A stretch of DNA of 64,000 nucleotides from assembly GCA_014529385.2 (NCBI GenBank), contig CM043965.1, positions 64,174,933-64,238,932 on the forward strand, read 5' to 3'. The notes under the pieces are model-generated. The model made no database searches. It had not been told where the DNA came from and saw only the letters and a program-made list of their open reading frames with translations. Shown in pieces: positions 1 to 11,716 of this stretch. Made by a program: the position numbers and the translations under genes. The first letter of the stretch is position 1. Each line of letters starts with the position of its first letter. This DNA comes from Adiantum capillus-veneris. Lineage: Eukaryota; Streptophyta; Polypodiopsida; Polypodiales; Pteridaceae.

Positions 1-284
1 GCTTAGCTTAGTAATTAGCATGGTAGAGGAGATGAGCATGCATTGAAGCTTGACTCTTGGTTGGATTTGCATCACAAAATCAAGTGTTGTTGGTGTAGGT
101 CTCCCTTCTCACAAGCTTGGAGTAGGTGATAAGCTTTCCATTAAAGCTTGACAAGGAGAGAGAAAGATTCTTCTTGCTTCACACATGAGCTTGTGTGAGA
201 GTGTGTGCAATAATGCCTTTGAAAATTCAGTCCCCCTCTCTCTCTTGGTTGACTTCTCATGCTATTTGCTCATGATTCCACCCC

Positions 285-607
285 ATTGGACCTCTCGAGA
301 CTTAGCCAATAGGATTTAAGGAACATAAGTGATAGCCTTCTGACATGTGTCCCCTTTTCTCCTTTTGTGAGAGCTTTAAGTAATTAATTACTGTAATTAA
401 ACTCTCATTGGACCCCTTTGTCTCTTGGCCAATAGGAATAAGGCAAGCCATTGGGCTATTGAATGCTCATTGGACCCCTTGGGAGACTGTCCAATAGTCT
501 TCCAGAGAGCTTAATTCTTATTGGTTCTTTTAGTAAGTGTTTTTAAATTAATTAAACTAGTTTTGATTAGCCTAATTCTCATTGGTCCACCTCCATGGCC
601 ATCCAAT
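285..607. promoter_or_regulatory. Array of ATTGG/CCAAT pairs in the D repeat
   Basis: ATTGG and CCAAT motifs occur as facing pairs at 285-289/306-310, 407-411/429-433, 469-473/491-495 and 581-585/603-607, with a single ATTGG at 520-524. Several arms extend to ATTGGACC/GGCCAAT, so each pair could also form a short hairpin. The pattern recurs in the second D copy near 2305-2490. CCAAT boxes bind NF-Y; that they act as an LTR enhancer here is inference. Confidence 0.4.
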
Positions 608-685
608 AAGATTTGAGTACACCTTGTGGGCATCTAGGCTAGGGAGCTGATATGTGTCCCTAATTCCCATTGTGTAAAGGAGGCT

Positions 686-794
<109 letters not shown>

Positions 795-1170
795 CTCTCA
801 TCCCCTACTTGCAAGGCTCGCCCCCTCCTTTGTAGGAGTTGTGAAGACTTTTGGTACACACACACACAAAGCATCCAATATTCCTAAGCTTTTGACCTTT
901 GGACACAACCTTTGAATTTTGGAACCTTAGCATTTTGGAAGTCTTCATGGGTTGAACCTTAGGGTCTTTAAAGCCCATTGTTGCACATTTCTCTTTTGCA
1001 AATGGTCGCCCTTTCGATCCCTATTTTCTCTCCTTTGGATCCCTATTGTGGCCGGTCTGCCAGCTTAACCAATATTCTAGCTTTTTCTCTTCTAGCACTT
1101 TCCCATATTAAATGATCAGTTTAACATGAGAAAATCATTTAGGCGAATTAGATATTAGTTATTATGATAG

Positions 1171-1180
1171 TGGTGCCAAA
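1171..1180 (-). other. Candidate primer-binding site of D
   Basis: The minus strand reads TTTGGCACCA directly before a TGTTGGGG sequence that would be the inner LTR edge. TTTGGCACC-like sites are common in plant Gypsy elements. The internal region left between the two D repeats would be very short, so D may be a deletion derivative. Confidence 0.4.
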
Positions 1181-2493
1181 TGTTGGGGGTCTCCATCATT
1201 GCATAGCTCCAATGACCAACAAAGTTATCAATCCGGAGGGATGAGCTATCCGGCTAGGGCATGGAAACACTCACACGATTAGTGAGCTAATCATGGCAAC
1301 ACGAATTGTTAACTCTAGGAGGTGAGCTTCTTGGCCTATGGAGGAGCTAAGCCACGATGAAGGACAATCTCCACATCCACTTCTCTTCACCTCCAATCAA
1401 CCCAATCACACACACTGACGATTGCAAGACGCACACAACACTAATCCTATCATGCAACACACTAATTGCGAGCGCACACACATAGATCTATTGAGCACTA
1501 CACTCCAATCAAACCTACATGCACACACGAGCAAAAGAGGGCAGTCACACAAGATTAGAGAGGGATTAACCACTAATTAGTGAAGATCTATTTAATAGGT
1601 GCTTGGGTGGAGAGAGCAACAAAAAGCATAACACCTAGTTAGATAGGCATGAACAATACTTCAAAAGAGAGAGAAATTAAGCTATTGACAACATTTGAGG
1701 ACCAAATTTTCATGGAGCCGGTCCCCCCCTCCAAAAGACTTTGTATTATAGGTTTCCCCCATCAAGGGAGATATTTTACGATACAATTCTTTGTGTTCCT
1801 TCAATAACTAGCTAGTGCAATGAAGATGGAAGCTTCAAGCACTAAGAAAACACTTATGAAACACACCATCAATTTCCTCACGGTCTTAGACCCAAGACCT
1901 CACACACCTTTGAAGATGGTGAGAACTAGTGGGGTATCATAGTAGATTGGGAAGAAGAAGGAGTAGTCTTACGAGAAAGATGTACATCTCCTCACATAAT
2001 CACTCATATTAGCATAGCATAGCTTAGTAATTAGCATAGTAGAGGAGATGAGCATGCATTGAAGCTTGGCTTCTGGTTGGATTTGCATCACAAAGCCAAG
2101 ATTTGTTGGTGTAGGCCTCCCTTCTCACAAGCTTGGAGTAGGTGATAAGCTTTTCATTAAAGCTTGAGAAGGAGAGAGAGAGAGAGAGAGTCTTCTTGCT
2201 TCACACATGATTTAGTGTGAGTGTGTGTGAATAATACCTTTGAAAAATCATCCCCCCCTCTCTCTTGGTCGACCCCTCTTTCTAAATCCTCTTGTTGGCA
2301 CCTCATTAGACCTCTCCAGGCTTAGCCAATAGGATTTAAGAAGCATGAGTGATAGCCTTCTGACATGTGTCCCCCTTTCCCCTTTTGTGAGAGCTTTAGG
2401 TAATTAGTTAATGCAACTAAACTCTCATTGGAACCCTTTGTCTCCTAGCCAATAAGAATCAGGCAATCCATTAGGCTGTTGAATGCTCATTGG
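1181..2493 (-). repeat. Right LTR-like repeat of D, interrupted and truncated
   Basis: It starts with TGTTGGGG at 1181. Its distal part (2012-2493) repeats 1-477. A fragment of the B LTR lies inside it at 1593-1734. It stops abruptly at 2493, where Copia RNase H sequence begins, so the distal end is lost. No coding sequence was seen. Confidence 0.5.
1593..1734 (-). repeat. Fragment of B LTR
   Basis: From GTGCTTGGGTGGAGAG to GTCCCCCCCTCCA this matches the distal part of the B LTRs at 6692-6927 and 52708-52931. The proximal part that starts TGTAAACATTT is missing. Confidence 0.75.
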
Positions 2494-3680
2494 CAATCTC
2501 TTGTGCTGAGAGCCTCTCCCTGACATAGTGATAATGCACCTCAATGTGCTATGTGTGAGCATGAAAAATTGGGTTCCTTGCAACTGCCAATGCGCTCTGA
2601 CTGTCATTGTAGATAGTGTTGGCAGTGTCTTGTTTAACACCCAAATCAACCATAAGGCGTCTGAGCCATACACACTCACCCGTAGCTGTGAATATTTCCC
2701 TGTACTCATCCTCACAACTCGAAGTGGCCACAGTAGGTTGCTTCTTGCTCAACCATGATATACATGAACTGCCAAGCATGAAACAAAGACCACTTGTGGA
2801 CACTCGCGTGTCAAAACAACTAGCCCAATTCGATTCCGAAAAAGCATCTAAGACGGGCGGCAATGATCCCCCCTTGGGATAAAACAAGCGAAGTGTAAAG
2901 TGACACTAAGGTAGCAAAAAATCCTCTTGACATCCTTCTAATGCTTAGACCCTGGGCTATGCATAAATTTGTTATCCTGTGAGACTACAAATTGAATATA
3001 CGGCCTTGTTTGCATACATAAATGAGGCATCCAACAGCAGTTTGGTAAAGAGTGACATCAACAGGATCACCAGTGACCTGAAGACTCAATTTCAAACCTG
3101 TTTCCATGGGAGTGGCAATAGGTTTTCAATCCTCAAGTCCAAACTTACATAGCAATGTCTCTCTGTAACTTTTTTGACACAAGGCAATACCACATCACAC
3201 TGCTTAAACTGTATACCCAAGTAATGATGCAACAACCCCAAATCTTTCATCTTGAAAGTAGCATTCAAATCAGCCTTAAATTCAGCATATGTCTCTCATT
3301 TGGTCCAGTGATCAACAAATCATCTACATAAAGAACCACAATGAGAAGTACATCACCCTCACGCTTTACATACAATGTGCTTTCTATTGGACTGTTACGA
3401 AAGCCTTGTTTGACCAAATGAGTGTCAGCTTTCTTGCACCAAGCACAAGGAGATTGCTTCAACCCATACAAAGCCTTCTTACATCAGCACACTTTGTCCT
3501 CTTGTCCTTTTATGACAAAATCGCAAGGCTGCATTACATAAAATTCCTCAAATATGTCACCATTCAAGAAAGCAGTAACAATGTCTAATTGATCTACATC
3601 CCAACAAAAATGAGCTGCCAATGCACATAGAAAACGAATAGTAGTCATACGACAAGTGGGAGCAAAAGTTTCTTGATAAT
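2494..3680 (-). pseudogene. Copia K reverse transcriptase and RNase H remnant
   Basis: Broken pol of a Ty1/Copia element. In minus-strand order it shows the RT palm start (ETFAPTCRMTTIRF, near 3660-3620), the YGLKQSP block, the catalytic YVDD (in LYVDDLLITGP, about 3330-3290), the PIATPMETGLK-like connection, and the RNase H ending with TSGLCFMLGS, KKQPTVATSSCE and NDSQSALAVARNP (about 2820-2560). Frameshifts and stops separate the pieces. Protease, integrase and the first part of RT are absent: the zinc-knuckle end of gag runs into the RT within about 100 bp, so a large internal deletion happened. It ends at the D junction at 2493. Confidence 0.85.
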
Positions 3681-4694
3681 CTATGCCTTTTTATTGTGCA
3701 TAACCCTTTGCAACAAGTCATCAGCATCACAGTCTCCTTTCACAAAAAACACAACAATGGCTGCATTTGTAGTAGAACGAGCATTTGCAGTGGAACCACC
3801 CTCTTTCTGCTTAGCCTCTTTGGCCTTCAAATTAGGACACTGCTTGATCAAGTGATAATTAGCTTTACAATAATGGCAACGCATCTTCTTTTTGCCCTTA
3901 TCACCAAAATTTCCATACGAATTGCTACTAGCAAAAGCATTAGGAACAAAAATTTTGCCACTCGCAGCAGAATAAGAAGTGGCTGCATTGTTGTTACCAC
4001 CCTTTCTTTGAGAAGCAACGAAAGCCTGTTCAACTGCACTCTACCTAGTCCTGTTTTTTCTAGAAAGTGACTCTTGCAAAAGCAATGTGCATAATGCATC
4101 AAATTGGACAACTTCAGGATTTCCTTGGGTCATAAATCTCTAAGTACTAGCAAAGTCTCGTAAGAATCAGGTAGGGCATCAAGAACAATCTGCACAAGGG
4201 AACTGTCTGAAATGACTTCACCTGTAGAAATAAGTTGCTCATTGATATCCTTGACACCAATAAGGAAAGTGTCCATATCATCTTCCTCATGCATAATCTT
4301 TGATTCCAGCTCTTTACACAACAAAGCAATTTTTTCCTCATTTTGGCTTGCATAAACACCAGCCAGAATATCCCAAGCTTGTTTAGCACATTTCACTGAA
4401 CGAATGTGAAGAGTAATTGTGCGCTTCATAGACAACGCAATCAATGCATGAGCCTGCGCATCCTTTACATCCCAACAAGCTTGTTCTACCGTAGGCAAAA
4501 CAACTCTAATAGCAGCAAGACCTGTAACATCCTCAACATCGCCTACATCCTAAGAACCAGGACGTACATCAATGCCCTACACAATATTCTAGACATCCTT
4601 TGACACAAGAACATGCTGCATCATATAAGCCCACATAGGGTAATTGTCCCCATCCAACAAACATCTCGCACACATCTATGTTGTTGTCAGTCAT
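3681..4694 (-). pseudogene. Copia K gag, copy 1
   Basis: Gag of the UBN2-like Copia type. The start is the ATG at 4694 (MTDNN). A TAG at 4589-4591 follows the VSKGV-like stretch and is shared by all K copies. The body includes ACWDVKDAQAHALIALS, KQAWDILAGVYAS, EEDDMDTFLIGVKDI and VLDALPDSYETL, which are typical of Copia gag. The C-terminal zinc knuckle CHYCKANYHLIKQC is CX2CX4HX4C (about 3875-3835). Frameshifts near 4110 and 4130 break it. It is the only K copy here that extends past the knuckle. Confidence 0.85.
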
Positions 4695-4974
4695 GGTAAA
4701 TGTTGCACTTGATGTGAAAACTTTCCGAAAAGAGGAGAAACCAAGCAAGAACAACACGTGCTATATAGTACAAACCGTAGAAGATTGTAAGGCACCTATT
4801 ATGCAAAAAACGGCACTGACAAAAATTTAGCACAAAATTATGGAATTGCCTGTGCAGACCTGCCTATAGTGGAAACAGAGGCCGAAATGAGCCCAAATCA
4901 GACATTTGAAATCGAAGAAAGTGAGTAGGTGTGTGCTAGATCTGCCGGCGACTAAGCCTGGGAGGACGCAACCT

Positions 4975-4986
4975 ACTCTGATACGA
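4975..4986 (-). other. Primer-binding site of K, copy 1, degraded
   Basis: The minus strand reads TCGTATCAGAGT next to the LTR. The other K copies read TGGTATCAGAGC, the complement of the 3' end of initiator Met tRNA, the usual primer of plant Copia elements. The 4695-4974 stretch is the untranslated leader. Confidence 0.7.
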
Positions 4987-4988
4987 AT

Positions 4989-5219
4989 TGTTGGAATTAG
5001 GGTTGCAGAGAAAGACACACAACTTAGAGAAGAAGAAGGAAGCTCAAGGCACACAACTGAGAGTATGTTATTTAGTGTGCTATGGAAAGATAGATAGCCC
5101 TTGAATGAATGGGTGTATATACAATGCACGGGAGGGGGAAAAACCTCCTATAGAGGGAAAAAATGCCCCGGTGGTCCTAGTGTGTTCACACACATCACTA
5201 CCACATGTATATGGTAACA
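4989..5219 (-). repeat. K LTR, copy 1
   Basis: It runs from TGTTGGAATT to ATGGTAACA on the plus strand (TGTT...AACA ends, 231 bp). It matches 50997-51220 and 54089-54316. B gag sequence starts at the next base in all three copies. Confidence 0.85.
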
Positions 5220-6274
5220 AGAGCTTCAAGCTTCGCCATTCGGTAAGTACTTTGTCTTTGGCATCGGTGGCAAAAAACGCTTCATAATGGAAGCTCTTAA
5301 AGCTTTCCATGTTTGTGGAGCTTCACCATTTGCCCGTAGGCTAGACCACCATTTCCTAGCGGACTTTTGAAAATGCAAACATACATGGCATAGCTTAGAG
5401 AACTCCGTGAAGACCTCATCTCCAAACGCCGCATCGAATTGTTGGATGAAAGCCAAGACTTTGTCCGTAGCACCAAAGGTGCCATCGTAGGTAAGGAAAG
5501 AGATGCTCTTTCCTCCCTCTTTGAACTTCTTGAGCTTGGACGATCTCTTCCACGCAACATAGGATTTCCTATGGCCTATTCTTTTTTATGCTTTGAAAGT
5601 TGCACATTGATTTCTTCAGAAGATGAAGAATTTGAGGAAGATGGAGAAGAGGGTGACCTCTTTCTCGCCTTTTTCTTGCCTTGGTCCTCTTTGTCCGCAC
5701 CATCACTTTCTTCATAAGAGGAAGAGGATGAAGAAGATGGAGAAGAGGGTGACCTTTTTCTCGTCTTTTTCTTCTCTTGTTTTCGATCATCCCTCTTTGA
5801 ATTATAGTGTGGAGAAGTGTGCGATAGTCTTCTCCATTTAGGAAGTGATGGAGAGCGTTTTGCCCGCCGTCTTCGTGGAGCCATCTCCATCGAGGTGGCA
5901 AGAGACTCACTTCTTTATCGTTCCTTTTGTGGGGGCTCTTGAGTTCTCCTTTGGGAAGGAGATGCGTCATCAAGAAGCAAATTTTTGAGCCCTTCGTATG
6001 GGTCCTCTTCTTCTTCTCGAATCGAAGAGAGGCCTCTTTTTCGAGCCTTGCAAGGACGTTTCCTAGGTACTCTCTTGTCATGGTGGGGAGCTTGGAGAAT
6101 CCCATGAGCACAAAGATGCCGTTGCACTTCACTTTGGAGGAATGGATTTCCCATGGCTTGTTGAACCCTAGAAACAAGGTAGTTAACAAGCATAGGGGCA
6201 TCATTAGTAGCCTGCTCATTAGCAAAATCAAAGCTATCAACATTAATTTCACTCTCCTTACTATTGTCATCCAT
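5220..6274 (-). pseudogene. B gag remnant with an Arg/Ser-rich region, copy 1
   Basis: N-terminal part of a gag polyprotein from a second retroelement. It starts at the ATG at 6274 (MDDNSKESEINVDS). A middle region (about 5900-5590) is strikingly basic and Ser-rich, with two copies of a KKKxRKRSPSSPSSS pattern followed by acidic EE stretches, like SR proteins. The C-terminal part (about 5460-5226) has FIQQFDAAFGDE, HFQKSARKWWSSL and WKALRASIMKRF, typical of the retrotransposon gag (Retrotrans_gag) fold. Stops and frameshifts interrupt it. It ends at the K LTR, so no protease or pol remains. The 6275-6678 stretch is its leader. Confidence 0.75.
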
Positions 6275-6678
6275 TCTAACAACTTTTAGGTGTAAACATT
6301 TTTAGTTGTCATTTGGCACTTCAAGCCCTAGTTGCTACTCCTCTTTACCCCTTTAGAAAAGCACTCAAGCTACTCTACCCATGTGGCTCGAATATCATTA
6401 ATTGCAAAGAACAGAAGAGAGGGTCTTTCAACACCAACAGCACCGGCTCCTGTCAAGCTTCTAATAGCTCAATAGTGGTTAAGCTGTAGGCAAGACCCGT
6501 AGGACTCCACTATTAAGACCATAGCTCTCGACAGTTATGCCCCGTTATCTGCACGAAGGCAGGTGCACTGCAAGGCTGAAAAATCCCTATTCTACTTACT
6601 CGATTGCAATTAATAATAACAACCATTTATAGCTAGCTTGAGGACCTCCCTTCTTGAGGAAGAAAAGAGAAACCTTGT

Positions 6679-6690
6679 GCTCTAATACCA
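6679..6690 (-). other. Primer-binding site of B, copy 1
   Basis: The minus strand reads TGGTATTAGAGC, one base away from the initiator-Met tRNA site TGGTATCAGAGC seen in the second B copy at 52695-52706. It sits one base from the LTR edge. Confidence 0.75.
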
Positions 6691-6691
6691 A

Positions 6692-6927
6692 TGTAAACAT
6701 TTAATGGCCTAGTAACTTGTGTGTAGTGGAAAATAGCATAGACATAGTGAGTCTTGCATTAGAATAGATTCCTAATGAGCATAGCAAGAGTGCTTGGGTG
6801 GAGAGAGCAACAAGAAGCATAATACCTAGTTAGATAGGCATGAACAATACTTCAAAAGAAAGATAAATTAAGCTATTGACAACAATTGAGGACCGGATTT
6901 TCATGGAGCCGGTCCCCTCCCCCCCGA
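6692..6927 (-). repeat. B LTR, copy 1
   Basis: TGTAAACATTTAATGG to the C/G-rich end. It matches 52708-52931, whose outer end is TCCA; here the last bases are altered. K gag sequence starting AGTGATCATT follows directly in both copies. Confidence 0.8.
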
Positions 6928-7792
6928 AGTGATCATTAGCTTTACAATAATGGCAACGCATCTTCTTTTTGCCCTTATCACCAAAATTTCCAAACGAATT
7001 GCTGCTAGCAGAAGAAATAGGAACAAAAAATTTGCCACTCGCAGCCGAACCATAAGAATTGGTTGCATTGTTGTTACCACCCTTTCTTTGAGAAGCAATG
7101 AAAATCCTCTTCAACTGCACGCTGCCTAGTTCTGTTTCTTCTGGTAAGTGACTCTTGCAACAGCAATGTGCATAATGCATCAAACGTGACAACTTCAGGA
7201 TTTCCTTGGGTCATAAGACTCCAAGTACTAACAAAAGTCTGGTAAGAATCTGGTAAGGCATCAAGAACATTCTGCACAAGGGAAGTGTCTAAAATCTTCA
7301 CTTGTAGAAATAAGTTCCCCATTGATATCCTTGACACTAGCAAGGAAAGTGTCCATATCATATTTCTCATGCATAGTCTTCGATTCCATCTCCTTACATA
7401 GCAAAGCAATTTTTGCCTCATTACGGCTTGCATAAAGAATAGCCAGAATATCCCAAGCTTGTTTAGCAGATTTAGTGAACGAATGTGAGGAGTAATTGTG
7501 TGCTTCATAGACAACACAAATGCATGAGCTTTCACATCCTTTACATCCCAACAAGCTTGTTCTACCGTAGGCAAAACAACTCTAATAGCAGCAATCCTTG
7601 CAGCAAGACCGGCAACATCCTTAACATTGCCTACATCCTCAGAACCAAGACATACATCAATGCCCTGCACAGTATTCTAGACGCCCTTTGACACAAGAAC
7701 ATGTTGCATCATATAAGCCCACATAGGGTAATTGTCCCCATCCAACCTGTCCTCAACATCAAACATCTTGAACACATCTGTGTTGTTGTCAG
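6928..7792 (-). pseudogene. Copia K gag, second copy in the array
   Basis: Same gag family as 3681-4694, here running from just inside the zinc knuckle (CHYCKANDH, then cut by the B LTR) to the N-terminus. The start codon is lost: element C begins at 7793, beside the ACAACAACACAG codons that follow the ATG in other copies. The shared TAG is at 7677-7679. Recognisable parts are ACWDVKDVKAHAF, KQAWDIL and VLDALPDSYQTF, broken by frameshifts. Confidence 0.85.
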
Positions 7793-8045
7793 TGTTGTAG
7801 AGTGTGTGTGTGGTGTGTGAAGCGTGCGTGCAAGAGAGGTGAGTACAAGTGTTAGAGGGTGAGGTGCAAGGGAGATAATATGTGGTGGAGCTCTCAGAGG
7901 AAATACCTTCTAGCCCCTTATTCTCTATATGTACATAGGAATAAGATGAGGGTTAGTGTGAGTGGTCAGTGTCAATGGGAGGCCGGCCACTGGGCGCCCA
8001 GCTCAGGGTGAGGCCGAGGTGAGGCCCATCGCCTTTACCCCAACA
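7793..8045 (-). repeat. 3' LTR of Copia element C
   Basis: TGTTGTAGAGTG to CCCCAACA on the plus strand, 253 bp. The first about 50 bases match the truncated LTR at 50135-50186, which lies next to a primer site, and this fixes C's orientation and extent. No clear polypurine tract is adjacent, so the inner border is less certain. Confidence 0.65.
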
Positions 8046-9021
8046 TACCGTGATTGTGCCGATAAGTGGACCCTGCTAGCAATCTACTAGTATATACAAG
8101 ATGATAGGTGAGAGACTCTCTCAATCCACACCCACAACTGGCTCACTCACTCGATCTACATGCAATCGCATCGGCTCTAGGCGAGCGTGAAAATCAATGT
8201 TAGAGCCTGCATGCAAATCTTGTAGACATATCTGTATGTTCTACAATGATCCACGAAGCATCATGCTAGCATGAGTCATCGCTATACTAGCAATCCCTAC
8301 GGCAGATGCTCCCACTACAGCTGCTAAATCGGGCCTCGACACTAATAGGTCGTACATGAGACGCATGAACGTTGATGAAATCTACGAATCCTTGCTCTAT
8401 CGGCTTCCTCAATGCTATATTCATACACTGCATCATCAGGAACACCCATCACGTATGGGTGTGTCTCGTCTAACACTGGAACATGCATTTCCCTGTCGTC
8501 CATAGGTGGTACCCTGTGTCCTGGCAAATCATCATCAACATCTTGCTTAAGCATATCAAAAAAATCTATATCCGCATCTCTGCATATGCCTCTAGGGAGC
8601 AGACCGGTTCTACCTCTCTCTGCATAAAATGAGATAACTCCTGTTGTGACTCACTGGAGCAAACCCACTCCACCTTTGCTGCTGTAGAGCCTACTGACAT
8701 GTCCTACAAAACTAAATGCTCTGTCTCTGGAGCATATTGGAGCTCACTCCCGAACGAGACTCACCTAGTCTCTTGCTCATCTCACGTCAATGTAGTAACT
8801 AAGACTCTACCATCTCGTACATTAGAAACATGCAGTGGGTAAACCATAGAAGACCTAGCTCCTCGAGCAATGACTAGGAGACCCAAGTGCAACTAGAATG
8901 ATCGCTTTGGAAGCAGTACCTGATAACCACGCTGTCTCAAACAGGTCACTGAGATCAAACTCTGTGCAATCCTAGGAACATAGCGCTCATGTGTAAGCGT
9001 ATAAGATGCACCACTACGTAG
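8046..9021 (-). pseudogene. Decayed Copia C coding remnant with GAG-pre-integrase region
   Basis: Reading down the minus strand from 9021 there are ASYTLTHERYVPRIAQSLIS, then GYQVLLPKRSF, a stop, and LGLLVIARGARSSMVYPLHV. This is the GAG-pre-integrase region that follows the protease in Copia polyproteins. It continues the protease at 20270-20525, from which the insertion of A separates it. Below about 8770 the reading frame is lost. A 70-codon open stretch at 8342-8554 is of unknown origin. Confidence 0.65.
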
Positions 9022-10041
9022 TGAGGCGGTCCGGGGCGGGCAACAAGAGAGGCGACCTCTAAACACCCCTCAAGGCTCCCATGCTACTCAATTGGGGCTG
9101 GGGCAACCACAAGCACAACACAACAACAAACCCACAGCCAAACCCAAACAAGATAGGGGCACCACCTAGTTATGGTATGCGAACTAGGACGCAAGAGAGA
9201 TTTTGGCACAACCAAGAAGATGCACCACACAACACACACAAACAACCTCACACCAAGACACACACAAACTGGACCAGAGAGAGCTAGAGCAAAGGGAAGA
9301 GAGAGAGAAAAGGATCTTGCGTAATACCTTATTTGTGACTTGCAAATGGAGATGGTTCGTTATGATGCTATCGTAGAACTTGTATAAACTCACTCAATGC
9401 TTAGTGATTGCTAAAACATTGCCAAAACACACACACACACTGTCTTAGGGTGTGGGAGACCTCTCACCACAATACCCTCTTACAATGGACACAAAACTGG
9501 CAATGAAAAACAAACTAAAACACTTTCTAAAATCAAGATCAACCGATAAAAACTCAAATACACAAGTCACCTTGAATTCACCAAACCGTATTGCACAAAT
9601 GGAAGGACGAAGATTTGAACGTCGAATCACGCCTTTGATGCACCAAACCTCAATTTATTGATGATGAAGGAGCATATACAATAGTGGTTTTGAGGTTTGT
9701 GGAACTCACGCTCTCTCACTTGCAATGTGTAGCTTGAAGGCTTCTCTCGCACCAAGAGTGAAGCTCACAAGTGGTTGCTACACCTAAGTCTCTCCTCACG
9801 CATAGAGTGTTGGGGTGCTATGTGAGATGTTGGAGGTTGTTTTACAAGAAGGAGAGGGGTCTATTTATAGGTTGGAGACCCCTCATAAAGATTATTGGAA
9901 ATCCTAATTTACAAGCTAACAAATCAGGATTATGATTTTTTTGAATATCAAAACATTGCGGGCCTTCTTTGTCTGCTTGAGTCATGGGTGTGGGCTCAAA
10001 AGAGAGCATTATTGATGGTAGATAAGGTGAAATTAAGTAAG

Positions 10042-10080
<39 letters not shown>

Positions 10081-11688
10081 TGTTACTATACACATGTCTT
10101 GAGGTGAGGTGTCTTTTATGGTTAGGTCAATGCTATTTTGTGTTAGTATGTTAGTCGTTAGTAATCACTAGAAAGTTAATGTTACATTTACAATGGGTAG
10201 AGTGAGTTGATTTGATGAAGGAAGAGGGGTGAATTAAAAGAGAATCATTGAGATGGTGAAGCTTTGAAGAAGCTTGAACTCACCCTTGTGTAGATTGTGG
10301 AAAAAATGATCGCTGGTCTTCTTCTTCTTCTTCACTTCTTTACGCCGCCGCCACGGTTGACCACCACGATGAAAAGAGGATTTGTTGATGAAAAATCCTA
10401 AATTTGCAGAAGTTATCATGGTTAAGATGTTGAATTTTAGATATTTTTAGGAGAGGTAAATGAAATTGTAACATAGAAGCAATAGAGAGAGACATGGAGA
10501 GGGTGTATGTATGTAGAGGTTCATAAAAGAACTATAGGGATGAGAGAGAAGGGTAATGGTGAAGAGGGTGGGAGAAGCCATGGAAATTGCAGGTTTGAGT
10601 GAGTGAAGGAGAGGGAGGGATGTGTAAGAGTGAGTAGGTGTGTGGAAGGGTGAGAGAAGACTAAGGGCTACTTGTGAGAAAAGTGGGCAGACTGGGGTCT
10701 ACTCAAAAAATCATAACTCATCGCTGGTAGCTCCAAAAATCATGAAAAAAGTTGAGGTGATTATTTAGAGCGTGAACTACATTTTCTCTTTTGACCACCG
10801 CTCCAAATTTGGAGTGGAGATAGGTGCCAAAATTCTCACCAAAAAGCCTGTTTTTTATGCCTGCAAAAATCTTTTAGTGGCCCCCTCCTTTGTTGAATTT
10901 GTACAATGCATCCAAGAGTGAGCCCCTCCTTTGTCATATTATAATACAAAGCATCCAAGTTGCCCTTGACCCATGCATGGAGGAGGATTATTGGTGAAAT
11001 AAGAAATATATACATGGTGGGACTAGTGTATGGACTATTCATGGACTTTAGCTCAATGAGCACATGGTGTTAGAATAATGAGTACAAATAATAATAAAAA
11101 TATGGAGGAGTTATGGATATGAAAAGATATTGGAATCATATGATATGGTCCCTCCTTGAATTATTTTGGGTGAAAGAGGAAAAGGTATGCAAGTAAATAA
11201 TATAATAAATGTAACCAATGAGTAGAAATCAATTTTTTTGTTTTCACGAGGGTGAGGGTGAAAATGTGGGAGTGATTTGTATAAAGGAAAAATATGAGGT
11301 TAGAGTATGTACATATTGGGAAAAAATATAATTATGGTGTAAGAGGATGAAAGAAGGTGTACATAGGTTTAATAAAACACACACCTAAGTAGAAATATTT
11401 AAATAAAATACCAAAATAATTATTAAAAATCCCTATATTTAGGCCATATATACAATGAAATATTTACACACAAAGAGGCCATAATATACTTTTATTTTTT
11501 ATTTTTTTGGCTCAACTAGCCTAGTGACTAGCTAGCTGAGGGTTTTTAAGAAGATATGGGAAAAGCCCCCCTAACTCACACACGCCTATGTACAGTAAAA
11601 TGGTAGGGATAGCCATAGCGTTTGGGTGAATTTGGTAGGGTGGAGTAACTTACTATGGCAATTATGGAGAGCCGAAAAACGGCTATCA
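9022..11688 (-). repeat. A 3' LTR, 2,667 bp
   Basis: Matches 17596-20269 with an offset of 8,574 at its start. It contains a GA microsatellite near 10040-10078 and AC tracts near 9225 and 9430. The open frames inside it are not conserved beyond the LTR duplication itself and are not called as genes. Confidence 0.95.
10040..10078. repeat. (GA)n microsatellite in the A LTR
   Basis: A pure GA run. The twin in the other LTR (about 18618-18651) is several bases shorter, the kind of change expected from slippage after insertion. Confidence 0.9.
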
Positions 11689-11704
11689 TTAGCCCTCCCC
11701 CGGG
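11689..11704 (-). other. Polypurine tract of A
   Basis: The minus strand reads CCGGGGGAGGGCTAA directly before the 3' LTR start TGATAGCC. It is the usual plus-strand primer for reverse transcription. Confidence 0.8.
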
Positions 11705-11716
11705 ATGATGGTATAT

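Noticed and set aside
9184-10093. Frames inside the A LTRs that also appear at 17758-18667
   Set aside because: They are identical because the LTRs are recent copies; nothing outside the LTR pair supports coding.
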